A stretch of DNA of 61,418 nucleotides, taken from a virus. The notes beneath the pieces were generated by a model. It was not told where the DNA came from, did no database searches, and saw only the letters and a list, made by a program, of their open reading frames with translations. Below are positions 44,172 through 50,716 of this stretch, one piece after another; the first letter of the stretch is position 1; each line of letters starts with the position of its first letter. Location of the stretch: positions 1 to 61,418 of the IMG/VR virus record IMGVR_UViG_3300034110_000167; one strand, 5' to 3'. Made by a program: the position numbers and the translations under genes.

Positions 44172-44172
44172 A

Positions 44173-45048
44173 TTACATATCCATTTTATTACGGAAACCT
44201 AAGAATATAGGGTGTCGTGGTTTATCTTTCACTCCGATGGGGAAGTGTTTGTATTTAACAATATATCCAAGCAGACTTGATTTATTCTGCCAGAAATTTT
44301 CTCGATCTTGTTGATCGAATCCAGAACCAATTTTAAATTCGACTCCGTCACGGGTCTTGCAGATGAATGCTCCAAGAGTTCCTTTGCCAGACATGCCAGA
44401 CTGTTTAGTTGAGCGTTTAGTTCTTCCGAGTTCATTAACTTCTGCATCGTTTCCATTATACATTTCCTCTTCCCAACCAATGATAACAGCTTCGTCATCC
44501 TCAAACCGTTTTAGTTTGAATGCATTAGCTTCTTTGATAGTGCAGCGACCGTATTTGTATCTACCTTGAGGATTACGGATAATAATACCTTCATAACCTA
44601 GGTTAAGCATCTGCTCTTCGTAGTTCAATAATTCTTCTTTGTTATTAACTAACTTGTATCCGGTATACATCATACATTCGTTATTAAAAACAAAAGTACT
44701 TTCCATACGCTCACGATATAGGCTTACGGTGTCATCCCAATGGTCAAATTGATAGAAAGAGAATTCACCTACTTTATCATGCGACATAACAAAGGAGTTA
44801 GTATCACGATATACTGTAGATGACGTAGGTTTTCCTACAATAAGTTCACCATCCATACCTTCAAGTTCTTCAGCGTATAAGTATACCCATGCTTGGATAT
44901 GTTTGTTAGGGATAGGTTTAAGGGTACGTGATAAGGCTACACCATTTTTAATAAGGCACCTGATACCATCTAACTTAGGGGTAACATAGACGGGGTATTT
45001 CAGTGTATCTAGGTCAGGAGTTTCACGGGGTAACAACATTGGTTTCAT
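44173..45048 (-). CDS. ATP-dependent DNA ligase (T7-like)
   Basis: The 291-aa protein has the nucleotidyltransferase motifs: TPKLDGIR with the adenylated Lys25, MDGELIVG (motif III region), YEGIIIRNP (motif IV) and NAFKLKRF (motif V). A short OB-fold region ends in PRHPIFLGFR. It seals nicks between Okazaki fragments. The length is a little below the 359 aa of T7 ligase. It overlaps the upstream gene by one base. Confidence 0.94.
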   Translation of the reverse strand: MKPMLLPRETPDLDTLKYPVYVTPKLDGIRCLIKNGVALSRTLKPIPNKHIQAWVYLYAEELEGMDGELIVGKPTSSTVYRDTNSFVMSHDKVGEFSFYQFDHWDDTVSLYRERMESTFVFNNECMMYTGYKLVNNKEELLNYEEQMLNLGYEGIIIRNPQGRYKYGRCTIKEANAFKLKRFEDDEAVIIGWEEEMYNGNDAEVNELGRTKRSTKQSGMSGKGTLGAFICKTRDGVEFKIGSGFDQQDRENFWQNKSSLLGYIVKYKHFPIGVKDKPRHPIFLGFRNKMDM

Positions 45049-45275
45049 TAAAAGTCCTTATCACACATACCAAACATCACAAGAATATTCTTTACTTCAG
45101 AAGGTAATTCAAATACACCATCATAATCAATTAGTTTGAGGTCATGATCAAACCAAAGACCACCACCTGAATTGTCACCTAGAGTATCATGTTCAAAACA
45201 ACCATACTTATTCTTAACATCTAACTCAATAGTATAGTTTTGAGTACCTAACTTACAGTTGAAGTTGTATTTCAT
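45048..45275 (-). CDS. Hypothetical protein, 75 aa
   Basis: This acidic beta-rich protein (MKYNFNCKLGTQNYTIELDV, ending MFGMCDKDF) shares its last stop base with the ligase start. No family is recognised. The tight packing supports coding. Confidence 0.65.
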   Translation of the reverse strand: MKYNFNCKLGTQNYTIELDVKNKYGCFEHDTLGDNSGGGLWFDHDLKLIDYDGVFELPSEVKNILVMFGMCDKDF

Positions 45276-45277
45276 AT

Positions 45278-45877
45278 TTACTTTCGAAGGTTATTACTCA
45301 AATTATAGTACATATCAGACTTTAGTGCTCGTAACTGTAACAATAGCATTGTCTCTAATTCATGCATTTCATCATCAGTACCGTACGCCAGAATAGTACG
45401 CTTAAAGTCATCAGGAAACTCGTTATAGGCTTCTAGGAAAGCTTCACCTGACCCAATATATCCATCATCATGCGTTCCTTTGTGCTTTCCAAGGTACTTT
45501 CTGTCTGTACTTTTGGATACCCAAAGATACACAAATGACTCACCGCTAGAGTTGTAGGTGTTAGTTTCGGCGGGTACTTCGGTGTGGTACTCTCCTTTAA
45601 TATGGTCTTGCCAGATTTCTTTGACATATGCTACCCAAGGTTTATTTTTACTACGCCATAGTACTACAAAAGAAGGTGATCCTTCGTTTTCACAGAGATG
45701 TTCATAAACCCATTTGTTGTATAGACCTGAGAACTCTTTGTCACCTACTTTAATTCGGATCATTGACTTACCTGAATCACTGGTAAATTGTTCAACTTCA
45801 TCTACGGTACATGTATAGATGTCAAACAGTTTATCATCACCGGCAACCCAACGTTTAACTGTTTTAATAAGATTCAT
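45278..45877 (-). CDS. Protein with C-terminal GIY-YIG-like domain, 199 aa
   Basis: The N-terminal about 105 residues are beta-rich and contain a Trp-rich stretch (VVLWRSKNKPWVAYVKEIW). Residues about 112-195 form a GIY-YIG-like unit: FVYLWVSKSTDRKYLGKHKG, GYIGSG, then a helix with the usual Glu (MHELETMLL). Here GIY is FVYLW and YIG is YLG, so catalysis is uncertain. It is the third GIY-YIG-like protein of the genome and may be a mobile or repair nuclease. Confidence 0.68.
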   Translation of the reverse strand: MNLIKTVKRWVAGDDKLFDIYTCTVDEVEQFTSDSGKSMIRIKVGDKEFSGLYNKWVYEHLCENEGSPSFVVLWRSKNKPWVAYVKEIWQDHIKGEYHTEVPAETNTYNSSGESFVYLWVSKSTDRKYLGKHKGTHDDGYIGSGEAFLEAYNEFPDDFKRTILAYGTDDEMHELETMLLLQLRALKSDMYYNLSNNLRK

Positions 45878-46118
45878 TTACCAGTCCAAATTCAGATGCG
45901 GGATTAACCTTCTCGTAGATTGTGTTACGTGTTTCGAATGTACCACTTTTATCAGGGAACTTCACAATACCCGAAGTACGTACTTGAGAACACTTTCCTA
46001 AATTAGGGTGGTCTAGTACTTCAGGTAGATAGGCAATATACTCAATGTTATTTGGTTTAGAGTATAACCATTCACGGATAGAAATTGGCCCTGAGTAATG
46101 TACTACTGGTTTAATCAT
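45864..46118 (-). CDS. Hypothetical protein, 84 aa
   Basis: The ATG at 46118 (MIKPVVHYSGPISIREWLYS) overlaps the upstream stop by ATGA. An earlier in-frame ATG is less likely for that reason. It has mixed composition with no recognised domain. It overlaps the GIY-YIG-like gene by 14 bases. Confidence 0.62.
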   Translation of the reverse strand: MIKPVVHYSGPISIREWLYSKPNNIEYIAYLPEVLDHPNLGKCSQVRTSGIVKFPDKSGTFETRNTIYEKVNPASEFGLVNESY

Positions 46119-46651
46119 AATGTTTTCCATGTTTCATTTCTTGCAATACTTTCTGACTTACTTTTATCACGATCATCATTCATACTGCTGTGTAATTCAC
46201 TATCCAACAAGATAGCGCAACTGGCCATAATATGAGCTAAGTGATTTACTTTGCTGTCATGGGCAAAGTCTTCACCGTTATACCAGTCTGCTAAGTGTCG
46301 ATGCATAGCGTCATAGAATACGCTAGCAGTGGTACCTGTTTCACGCCAGTTATAGCGGCCATATTTACTTGCACCGTCAGACATAGCAGCACCTAAAGCA
46401 AATAGAGCTACTGGTGGTACGTCTGATAGTTTAGGTTTACCTTGAGCAGCAGCTGTTTTAAGGTTGGTGTCTACTAATTTGTTTATATCCATACCTTTAA
46501 ATCCTTTATAGTATTCTTCTTCATCGGCTTCAATGTTATATTGTTTAGCCATAGCATTAGACCATTTAGGTGTCATTGCATCGTAGAAGTCTTTCTTTTG
46601 TTGATTAGTAAATGGTTCGTAGTATTCATTCACATACTTAGGTAGAGCCAT
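46115..46651 (-). CDS. dATP/dGTP diphosphohydrolase-like protein
   Basis: The 178-aa protein matches the family once called DUF5664. The core is KPKLSDVPPVALFALGAAMS, then KYGRYNWRE, FYDAMHRHLADWYNGEDFAH and NHLAHIMASCAILLDSE. Family members cut dATP and dGTP to monophosphates. Some Z-genome phages use such enzymes to remove normal purines, but I see no PurZ here. With the deaminase and the MazG-like protein it points to pool remodelling. Confidence 0.8.
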   Translation of the reverse strand: MALPKYVNEYYEPFTNQQKKDFYDAMTPKWSNAMAKQYNIEADEEEYYKGFKGMDINKLVDTNLKTAAAQGKPKLSDVPPVALFALGAAMSDGASKYGRYNWRETGTTASVFYDAMHRHLADWYNGEDFAHDSKVNHLAHIMASCAILLDSELHSSMNDDRDKSKSESIARNETWKTL

Positions 46652-46923
46652 TAATATACATCTCCGTTTTCTTTTATTTTTAAGTCTTCATAAGGTGCAG
46701 CTACACGGCGATAGAACTCAAGTTTAGCACCTTCTAATGCACCTACAATATCGTTGATAGACTGGTAGCAGGGTTTGTTATTAAAGTAGTTTTTAATTAG
46801 CATAGTAATAACATAGTTTAGTTCGCCTGGATTATCAGGGAATTCAATTCCAAGATCCATAGTGTTATGTTTGGTATACTCAACTACTAATTTTTTCTTT
46901 TGTTCGGGATTAATATATGGCAT
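46651..46923 (-). CDS. Hypothetical helical protein, 90 aa
   Basis: The start is the ATG at 46923 (MPYINPEQKKKLVVEYTKHN), directly after the stop of the 29-aa membrane peptide. A longer reading would overlap that peptide. The sequence NPGELNYVITMLIKNYF then DIVGALEGAKLEFYRRVA is found in many phage small proteins of unknown role. It abuts the diphosphohydrolase gene. Confidence 0.68.
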   Translation of the reverse strand: MPYINPEQKKKLVVEYTKHNTMDLGIEFPDNPGELNYVITMLIKNYFNNKPCYQSINDIVGALEGAKLEFYRRVAAPYEDLKIKENGDVY

Positions 46924-46924
46924 T

Positions 46925-47014
46925 TTAGATATGTACTTTAGGTTTACGGAAAAATTGTGCAATGACAATTAAGGATGCAATGCATAGAATGGTGACCCAG
47001 ATATTTGTAATCAT
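46925..47014 (-). CDS. Membrane micropeptide, 29 aa
   Basis: The frame MITNIWVTILCIASLIVIAQ plus FFRKPKVHI is one transmembrane helix with a basic end. The ATG overlaps the stop of the deoxyribosyltransferase-like gene (ATGA), and its stop is followed by the next ATG after one base. The exact fit between neighbours is the main evidence. Confidence 0.6.
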   Translation of the reverse strand: MITNIWVTILCIASLIVIAQFFRKPKVHI

Positions 47015-47424
47015 AGATATTCTTCAATAATACTTTCACAAGCTTTTGTTACATCAGAGCGCCACTCAGTTACAAGTGACTCAAAGAACGGGTGAATAAC
47101 AGAAGCATCAGCTTTAAAGGCTACTACAGGTTTACGTAGTACATAGGATGCATAAAAGACTTCCATAGCTGTACCGTGTTTGGCTACAGTTGGTTTGTCT
47201 AGGTTTACTAGGATAATATCTGACTCTTGAATATCACGAAGATCTAATTCAAAGATACGCTTCATGTATCTTGGTTCAAAGTTATGAACACGGCGACATG
47301 GATTTAGTGTTTGAACTTCATTACGCCATAGCAGTAATTCTGCTTTTGTACGCCAACCTACAGCGTCTTCAACGGATACATGCTCCATAGGGCCAGCTAA
47401 ATACACGGTTCTTTGTTTATTCAT
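47011..47424 (-). CDS. Nucleoside 2-deoxyribosyltransferase-like protein
   Basis: The 137-aa protein has VYLAGPMEHVSVEDAVGWR at the start, DLRDIQESDIILVNLD in the middle and KHGTAMEVFYASYVLRKPVV, whose Glu matches the nucleophile of the family. These enzymes move deoxyribose between bases, and phage members may help salvage or DNA modification. The genome shows no obvious DNA hypermodification genes, so salvage is the simpler reading. Confidence 0.82.
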   Translation of the reverse strand: MNKQRTVYLAGPMEHVSVEDAVGWRTKAELLLWRNEVQTLNPCRRVHNFEPRYMKRIFELDLRDIQESDIILVNLDKPTVAKHGTAMEVFYASYVLRKPVVAFKADASVIHPFFESLVTEWRSDVTKACESIIEEYL

Positions 47425-47720
47425 AATTCACTTAGTACTTTCATATTGTTAGCAGTATACCACAAACCACCTTGGCTTTCAGGACGTTTGTGTTCAGTGT
47501 ATTGTGTGATCATTACCTTGCACCATACACGATCTTTTTTGGAGAGATGTGGTGCAGTAGGTTCAGCACAGCAGTGCCAACCGGGACGTACTGCAAAACC
47601 TTTTGTTGGGTGCTCTTCAGCTTCATACCAGATCATCGGTTGTACTTTTTGCTTACGGTTAATAAACAAAGGACCATAGGTACCGTCTTTACGTTTACGG
47701 AACAATTTGTAGGCGATCAT
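47421..47720 (-). CDS. Conserved phage protein of unknown function, 99 aa
   Basis: The sequence MIAYKLFRKRKDGTYGPLFI, with HPTKGFAVRPGWHCC, APHLS and RPESQGGLWYTA, is a pattern I recognise from many phages as a small conserved protein with no assigned role. The conserved Cys-Cys and His residues may bind metal. It overlaps both neighbours. Confidence 0.72.
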   Translation of the reverse strand: MIAYKLFRKRKDGTYGPLFINRKQKVQPMIWYEAEEHPTKGFAVRPGWHCCAEPTAPHLSKKDRVWCKVMITQYTEHKRPESQGGLWYTANNMKVLSEL

Positions 47721-47880
47721 CGTTGTAAATAATATTTAGTTGATCTTCTTTAGACATTTCAGAGAATCTCTCAAAGTGATTCTCACCACAACACCGAAAG
47801 CTACTTTGCTCACAACCGCAATAACAGCAATATGTTGTGCTATCTGACATGTATTCTTGATGTAGCTCTTCTTTGGTCAT
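47695..47880 (-). CDS. Cys-rich small protein, 61 aa
   Basis: The middle of the protein has YCCYCGCEQSSFRCCGENH, enough cysteines and a histidine for one zinc site. It starts with an ATGA overlap and overlaps the next gene by 26 bases. A DNA- or protein-binding regulator is possible. No family is recognised. Confidence 0.62.
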   Translation of the reverse strand: MTKEELHQEYMSDSTTYCCYCGCEQSSFRCCGENHFERFSEMSKEDQLNIIYNDDRLQIVP

Positions 47881-48020
47881 ACAAACACCTCATCTAAGAA
47901 CACTTCAAGATGCTCAGGAGTATAACCTAAGTAAGCATCAGCTTCATAATATGCTTCAGCTTCTGAGTTAGCATACACAAAGAAGTTTTTAAGGGACGAT
48001 ACAACGTAATATTGGTTCAT
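47877..48020 (-). CDS. Small acidic protein, 47 aa
   Basis: The frame MNQYYVVSSLKNFFVYANSE continues AEAYYEADAYLGYTPEHL and ends EVFV. It is joined by ATGA overlaps at both ends. The pattern resembles small phage proteins with one beta hairpin and a helix. Function is unknown. Confidence 0.62.
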   Translation of the reverse strand: MNQYYVVSSLKNFFVYANSEAEAYYEADAYLGYTPEHLEVFLDEVFV

Positions 48021-48142
48021 TCTACAACCTTTGATTTAATAAGACTTTCAACTGCTTCTATTTCATCAAGATACAAAGCTAAAGCTTGTTCTCGGTTAAT
48101 ACGGTAGAATTTCATTACAAACTCTATTGCTTTTTCGTTCAT
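48017..48142 (-). CDS. Small helical protein, 41 aa
   Basis: The ATG at 48142 (MNEKAIEFVMKFYRINREQA) overlaps the upstream stop. The longer reading is rejected because it would run through two other small genes. The sequence looks like a helix-turn-helix of two short helices (AIEFVMKFYRINREQALALY) of the kind seen in many phage small proteins. Function is unknown. Confidence 0.62.
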   Translation of the reverse strand: MNEKAIEFVMKFYRINREQALALYLDEIEAVESLIKSKVVE

Positions 48143-48216
48143 TTGAAACTCACTCGATACCATACAAAATAAATAACAACAATACCTAATAGACCAATCA
48201 TTGTGCCATCTTCCAT
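48139..48216 (-). CDS. Membrane micropeptide, 25 aa
   Basis: The frame MEDGTMIGLLGIVVIYFVWY plus RVSFK has one transmembrane helix and ends with an ATGA overlap with the 41-aa gene. It overlaps the next upstream gene by 19 bases. Evidence is position and hydrophobicity only. Confidence 0.5.
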   Translation of the reverse strand: MEDGTMIGLLGIVVIYFVWYRVSFK

Positions 48217-48341
48217 AGACCAATGTTACCTACAGCATAGCCAAAGTAACATATACCCATACCAACGTTACCTTTAATGGTTTGCTCTACTGAGATGTAG
48301 GCATAGATACATCCTGTCAGTACAATAAGCCAGCTACTCAT
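48198..48341 (-). CDS. Small membrane protein, 47 aa
   Basis: The frame MSSWLIVLTGCIYAYISVEQ, a short loop, then GMGICYFGYAVGNIGLWKMA has two hydrophobic spans. The ATG overlaps the stop of the 72-aa gene (ATGA). It is one of several tiny membrane proteins in this stretch, which may alter the host envelope. Confidence 0.58.
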   Translation of the reverse strand: MSSWLIVLTGCIYAYISVEQTIKGNVGMGICYFGYAVGNIGLWKMAQ

Positions 48342-48556
48342 GCATGTGCCTGTACATAGTTAGGTTGATTACCTGCATAGGTTTTAACAGGCTTTACAAT
48401 ATTAACATCAGTCCATGCAGCAATATGAACGAGTTCATCACTCATATTATAGCATACAGAGTACATACCGTCAATATGTTTGAATAGATAGACTTTGTTT
48501 AGTAAGTCACCTTCAATACTGAAGTAAGTATCACGGGGTAGTTCGTAGAGTTTCAT
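48338..48556 (-). CDS. Hypothetical protein, 72 aa
   Basis: The beta-rich protein MKLYELPRDTYFSIEGDLLN has a pattern (VYLFKHIDGMYSVC) like small phage proteins of unknown role that start MKLYELPR. ATGA overlap at both ends. No function is recognised. Confidence 0.65.
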   Translation of the reverse strand: MKLYELPRDTYFSIEGDLLNKVYLFKHIDGMYSVCYNMSDELVHIAAWTDVNIVKPVKTYAGNQPNYVQAHA

Positions 48557-48843
48557 GCTTCATCTTTCTGGTAAGGACGATAGATATACAAGGAACACTG
48601 TTTAGCGGAACAGTTGGTAATGTCACTACGGATATCACCTACACAATTATTACAGAAGTTTTTAATAGCTTGCATAGGTGACGTTTTCTTTTGAGCTTTC
48701 TTCAGTGCTTGTTCTTCAATCCATGCTTCAAGGAACTTACCACCTTTCTTTTCAGCATAGGCTTTTTCTTTACGCCACTGTTCTAAGGCTAATTTACCTT
48801 TAGCCAGAACTTCAGGATTCATTGAGCGTTTCTTTTTAAGCAT
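48553..48843 (-). CDS. Zinc-binding small protein, 96 aa
   Basis: The basic helical N-terminus is followed by AIKNFCNNCVGDIRSDITNC and SAKQCSLYIYRPYQ. The four cysteines in the CxxC...C...C arrangement, followed by LYxYRP, are conserved in a phage protein family I recognise but which lacks a known function. It is likely a zinc-binding nucleic-acid or protein interaction module. Confidence 0.72.
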   Translation of the reverse strand: MLKKKRSMNPEVLAKGKLALEQWRKEKAYAEKKGGKFLEAWIEEQALKKAQKKTSPMQAIKNFCNNCVGDIRSDITNCSAKQCSLYIYRPYQKDEA

Positions 48844-48997
48844 TGTTTAACTCTTCACAGTGTTTATGGGCTATTTCGTAGAAATTGTATGTGTTGAACA
48901 CATCACCGGTACGTCCATCTACAATTTCATGTAGGTAACCGTCAAAGTAAGCACGTTGTCTTACAAAGTATCGTTGAGGGAAGTCTTTAGGTTCCAT
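48836..48997 (-). CDS. Hypothetical protein, 53 aa
   Basis: The frame MEPKDFPQRYFVRQRAYFDG continues YLHEIVDGRTGDVFNTYNFY and ends EELNNA. It overlaps both neighbours by about 8-11 bases. Aromatic-rich with no recognised family. Confidence 0.6.
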   Translation of the reverse strand: MEPKDFPQRYFVRQRAYFDGYLHEIVDGRTGDVFNTYNFYEIAHKHCEELNNA

Positions 48998-49184
48998 AGG
49001 TACCCCATTCAGGCATTACAAACTCATATTTAAAGTCTGTTGGTACTGCATATGCATCAAAAGCTTTTTCTTGGGCTTTTATAATCCAATATTTTTTACT
49101 CATTTCTGGAGCTTTAGTTGCATTATACATAAGATGATTTGCATCAGAAAGTAATTCGTTAACTCGCTTTTCATAGTCACTCAT
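48987..49184 (-). CDS. Hypothetical helical protein, 65 aa
   Basis: The helical N-terminal part MSDYEKRVNELLSDANHLMY is followed by a polar tail ending EWGTYGT. ATGA overlap upstream. No family is recognised. Confidence 0.62.
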   Translation of the reverse strand: MSDYEKRVNELLSDANHLMYNATKAPEMSKKYWIIKAQEKAFDAYAVPTDFKYEFVMPEWGTYGT

Positions 49185-49312
49185 ACAACTCCTAAGATCA
49201 TATTAATTCCTTGAACAACCTGCATTTGCTGCATTGGATGTAGTTCATGCCAAGGTTTCCAGTTAGGAAAGTGTGGTTGAAGTTTTAACCAGAATTGTTC
49301 TACGTCAGACAT
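49181..49312 (-). CDS. Small Trp/His/Met-rich protein, 43 aa
   Basis: The frame MSDVEQFWLKLQPHFPNWKP continues WHELHPMQQMQVVQGINMIL. It is joined to its neighbours by short overlaps. The repeated His, Trp and Met residues are unusual, but no function is recognised. Confidence 0.58.
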   Translation of the reverse strand: MSDVEQFWLKLQPHFPNWKPWHELHPMQQMQVVQGINMILGVV

Positions 49313-49514
49313 CTTTAACTCTTTCATATTGAGCTTCTATTGCCATATTACCTATATCTATAGCACATTGTTCATGAAGGTGGATATGCATACCACTGTT
49401 TAGGTATGACCACCAACTAATCATAGGTGTACCTTTAGGAATAGTCTCTTGACAGGCACGACACATTGCATTACGTTCCGCTAGCCGTGATACTGGTTTG
49501 AAGTTACTTGACAT
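49305..49514 (-). CDS. Small protein with possible zinc finger, 69 aa
   Basis: The sequence has AMCRACQETIPKGTPMISWW and GMHIHLHEQC. The spacing (CxxC, then HxHxxxxC) fits a treble-clef or PARP-type finger. It overlaps the SPFH gene by 11 bases. A nucleic-acid or host-protein binding role is possible. Confidence 0.65.
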   Translation of the reverse strand: MSSNFKPVSRLAERNAMCRACQETIPKGTPMISWWSYLNSGMHIHLHEQCAIDIGNMAIEAQYERVKDV

Positions 49515-50301
49515 TCACCATGCCTTTAAAGTCCATTGGAACAACAATAGTGTGTACGCGTCCTGCTGCAATACCCTCAGCAATTTTCATTTGAGCTTGT
49601 GCTTGCATGTAAGCAATACTCTGACCTGAGTTGGATGATAATGCAGCCATACGCTCAGATTCTTTCTTGGCAATTTCAACTTCAGTTTGTTTTACTTTAA
49701 GTTCATTTTGTGCTTTGACATATTGAGTAGCAGATGCTAGGATATCAGCATTAGGCAGGATGTTACGTACTTGTACTACAGTTAGTTGGATAGCTGTATC
49801 AAGCTTTTCTGTTTTAAGTTGCTCAGTTACTGTTTGCTGGATTTCAGCCTCAATCTTAGCGCGGTTATCAGCTACTTCAAGTGACTTGTACTGACGAACG
49901 ACTTTATAAGCAGCATTGTTTACCAGAGTGCTCATATAGTTGTGCATCAGGAAGATATCACCTTTGTGTTCAGTATGGAATGAACGACTCTTTGTAGAGT
50001 ATAGTTCAGCAACCGATGTGGAGTTTAAACCATACACAACTGTAATATCGAAGTCAGCTAATGGACTGTTATCAGCAGTCATCGGTGTTTTGTTTTCCAG
50101 AGTTACAGCAATATCTTTTACAGGGAATGTAAGGATAGAACCAACCATAGTTTGGTAGAAACCACCGGGCTGTAGTTCGGTACCCTCAATTTGTTTAGAT
50201 GCATTCATACGAACACCTACTTCACCTGTTTCAATACGGGTACAGGCTTGTAGAGAGATTAATGCAGCAATGATAGCGGTGATTTTGAAGAATTTAGTCA
50301 T
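49504..50301 (-). CDS. SPFH/prohibitin-like lipoprotein
   Basis: The 265-aa protein begins with a lipoprotein signal (LISLQAC, lipid-modified Cys20). The SPFH core follows (GEVGVRMNASKQIEGTELQP, FPVKDIAVTLENKTPMTADN, then VTEQLKTEKLDTAIQLTVV). A coiled-coil Lys/Glu/Ala-rich helix ends near IAEGIAAGRV. SPFH proteins form membrane rings and control proteases such as FtsH. Prohibitin-like proteins are rare in phages and could protect phage proteins from membrane proteolysis. The following two genes also look membrane-linked or coiled-coil. Confidence 0.85.
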   Translation of the reverse strand: MTKFFKITAIIAALISLQACTRIETGEVGVRMNASKQIEGTELQPGGFYQTMVGSILTFPVKDIAVTLENKTPMTADNSPLADFDITVVYGLNSTSVAELYSTKSRSFHTEHKGDIFLMHNYMSTLVNNAAYKVVRQYKSLEVADNRAKIEAEIQQTVTEQLKTEKLDTAIQLTVVQVRNILPNADILASATQYVKAQNELKVKQTEVEIAKKESERMAALSSNSGQSIAYMQAQAQMKIAEGIAAGRVHTIVVPMDFKGMVNVK

Positions 50302-50322
50302 GTTATGTGTCCTTTGAGTTGA

Positions 50323-50538
50323 TTAAGCGGAAATAAGTTTAGCGATTTTATCGGCAATAGCTTTGGCATTGAATGCTTCTGCTTGTGCGTTCTTTTGTTC
50401 AGCGTTCAGTTGCTGGATTTCAATTTCAATATTGTTGTATCGTTGAGTTTCTTTTTCATTGATAGCCAGCAGATCATCAATAGTCTTTTGAAATGATGCA
50501 ACGACTGAGGCAACTGTTTTGGGTGTATTGAAGAACAT
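50323..50538 (-). CDS. Small coiled-coil protein, 71 aa
   Basis: After MFFNTPKTVASVVASFQKTI the protein is almost pure heptad repeat (NIEIEIQQLNAEQKNAQAEA), ending ADKIAKLISA. It is encoded just upstream of the SPFH gene in the transcript. A partner of the SPFH ring or a spanin-like protein is possible, but it lacks a signal peptide. Confidence 0.68.
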   Translation of the reverse strand: MFFNTPKTVASVVASFQKTIDDLLAINEKETQRYNNIEIEIQQLNAEQKNAQAEAFNAKAIADKIAKLISA

Positions 50539-50548
50539 TTTTAAACCT

Positions 50549-50716
50549 TTAAAAGAGAAGTGTAATGGCTGTTAATACTGATACGGATACGAAAGCCGTG
50601 GCTAATACAGCTAACATAATTTTAGCTGTTTTTAAGGTGAAATTATCTTTGAAGAACCAGTAACTACCGGCCACAACAAACATTGTCAGGAAGAATACAA
50701 ATAGCAATTTAATCAT
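50549..50716 (-). CDS. Small membrane protein, 55 aa
   Basis: The frame MIKLLFVFFLTMFVVAGSYW, a short basic loop, then IMLAVLATAFVSVSVLTAIT gives two transmembrane helices. The start overlaps the RNA ligase stop (ATGATTAA). It precedes the coiled-coil and SPFH genes, so the three may form a membrane module. Confidence 0.65.
   Translation of the reverse strand: MIKLLFVFFLTMFVVAGSYWFFKDNFTLKTAKIMLAVLATAFVSVSVLTAITLLF

Noticed and set aside
48181-48195. TACCTAATAG match on the plus strand
   Set aside because: It lacks the upstream GGTACC context and faces against all nearby genes, inside a 25-aa reading frame, so it is probably chance.
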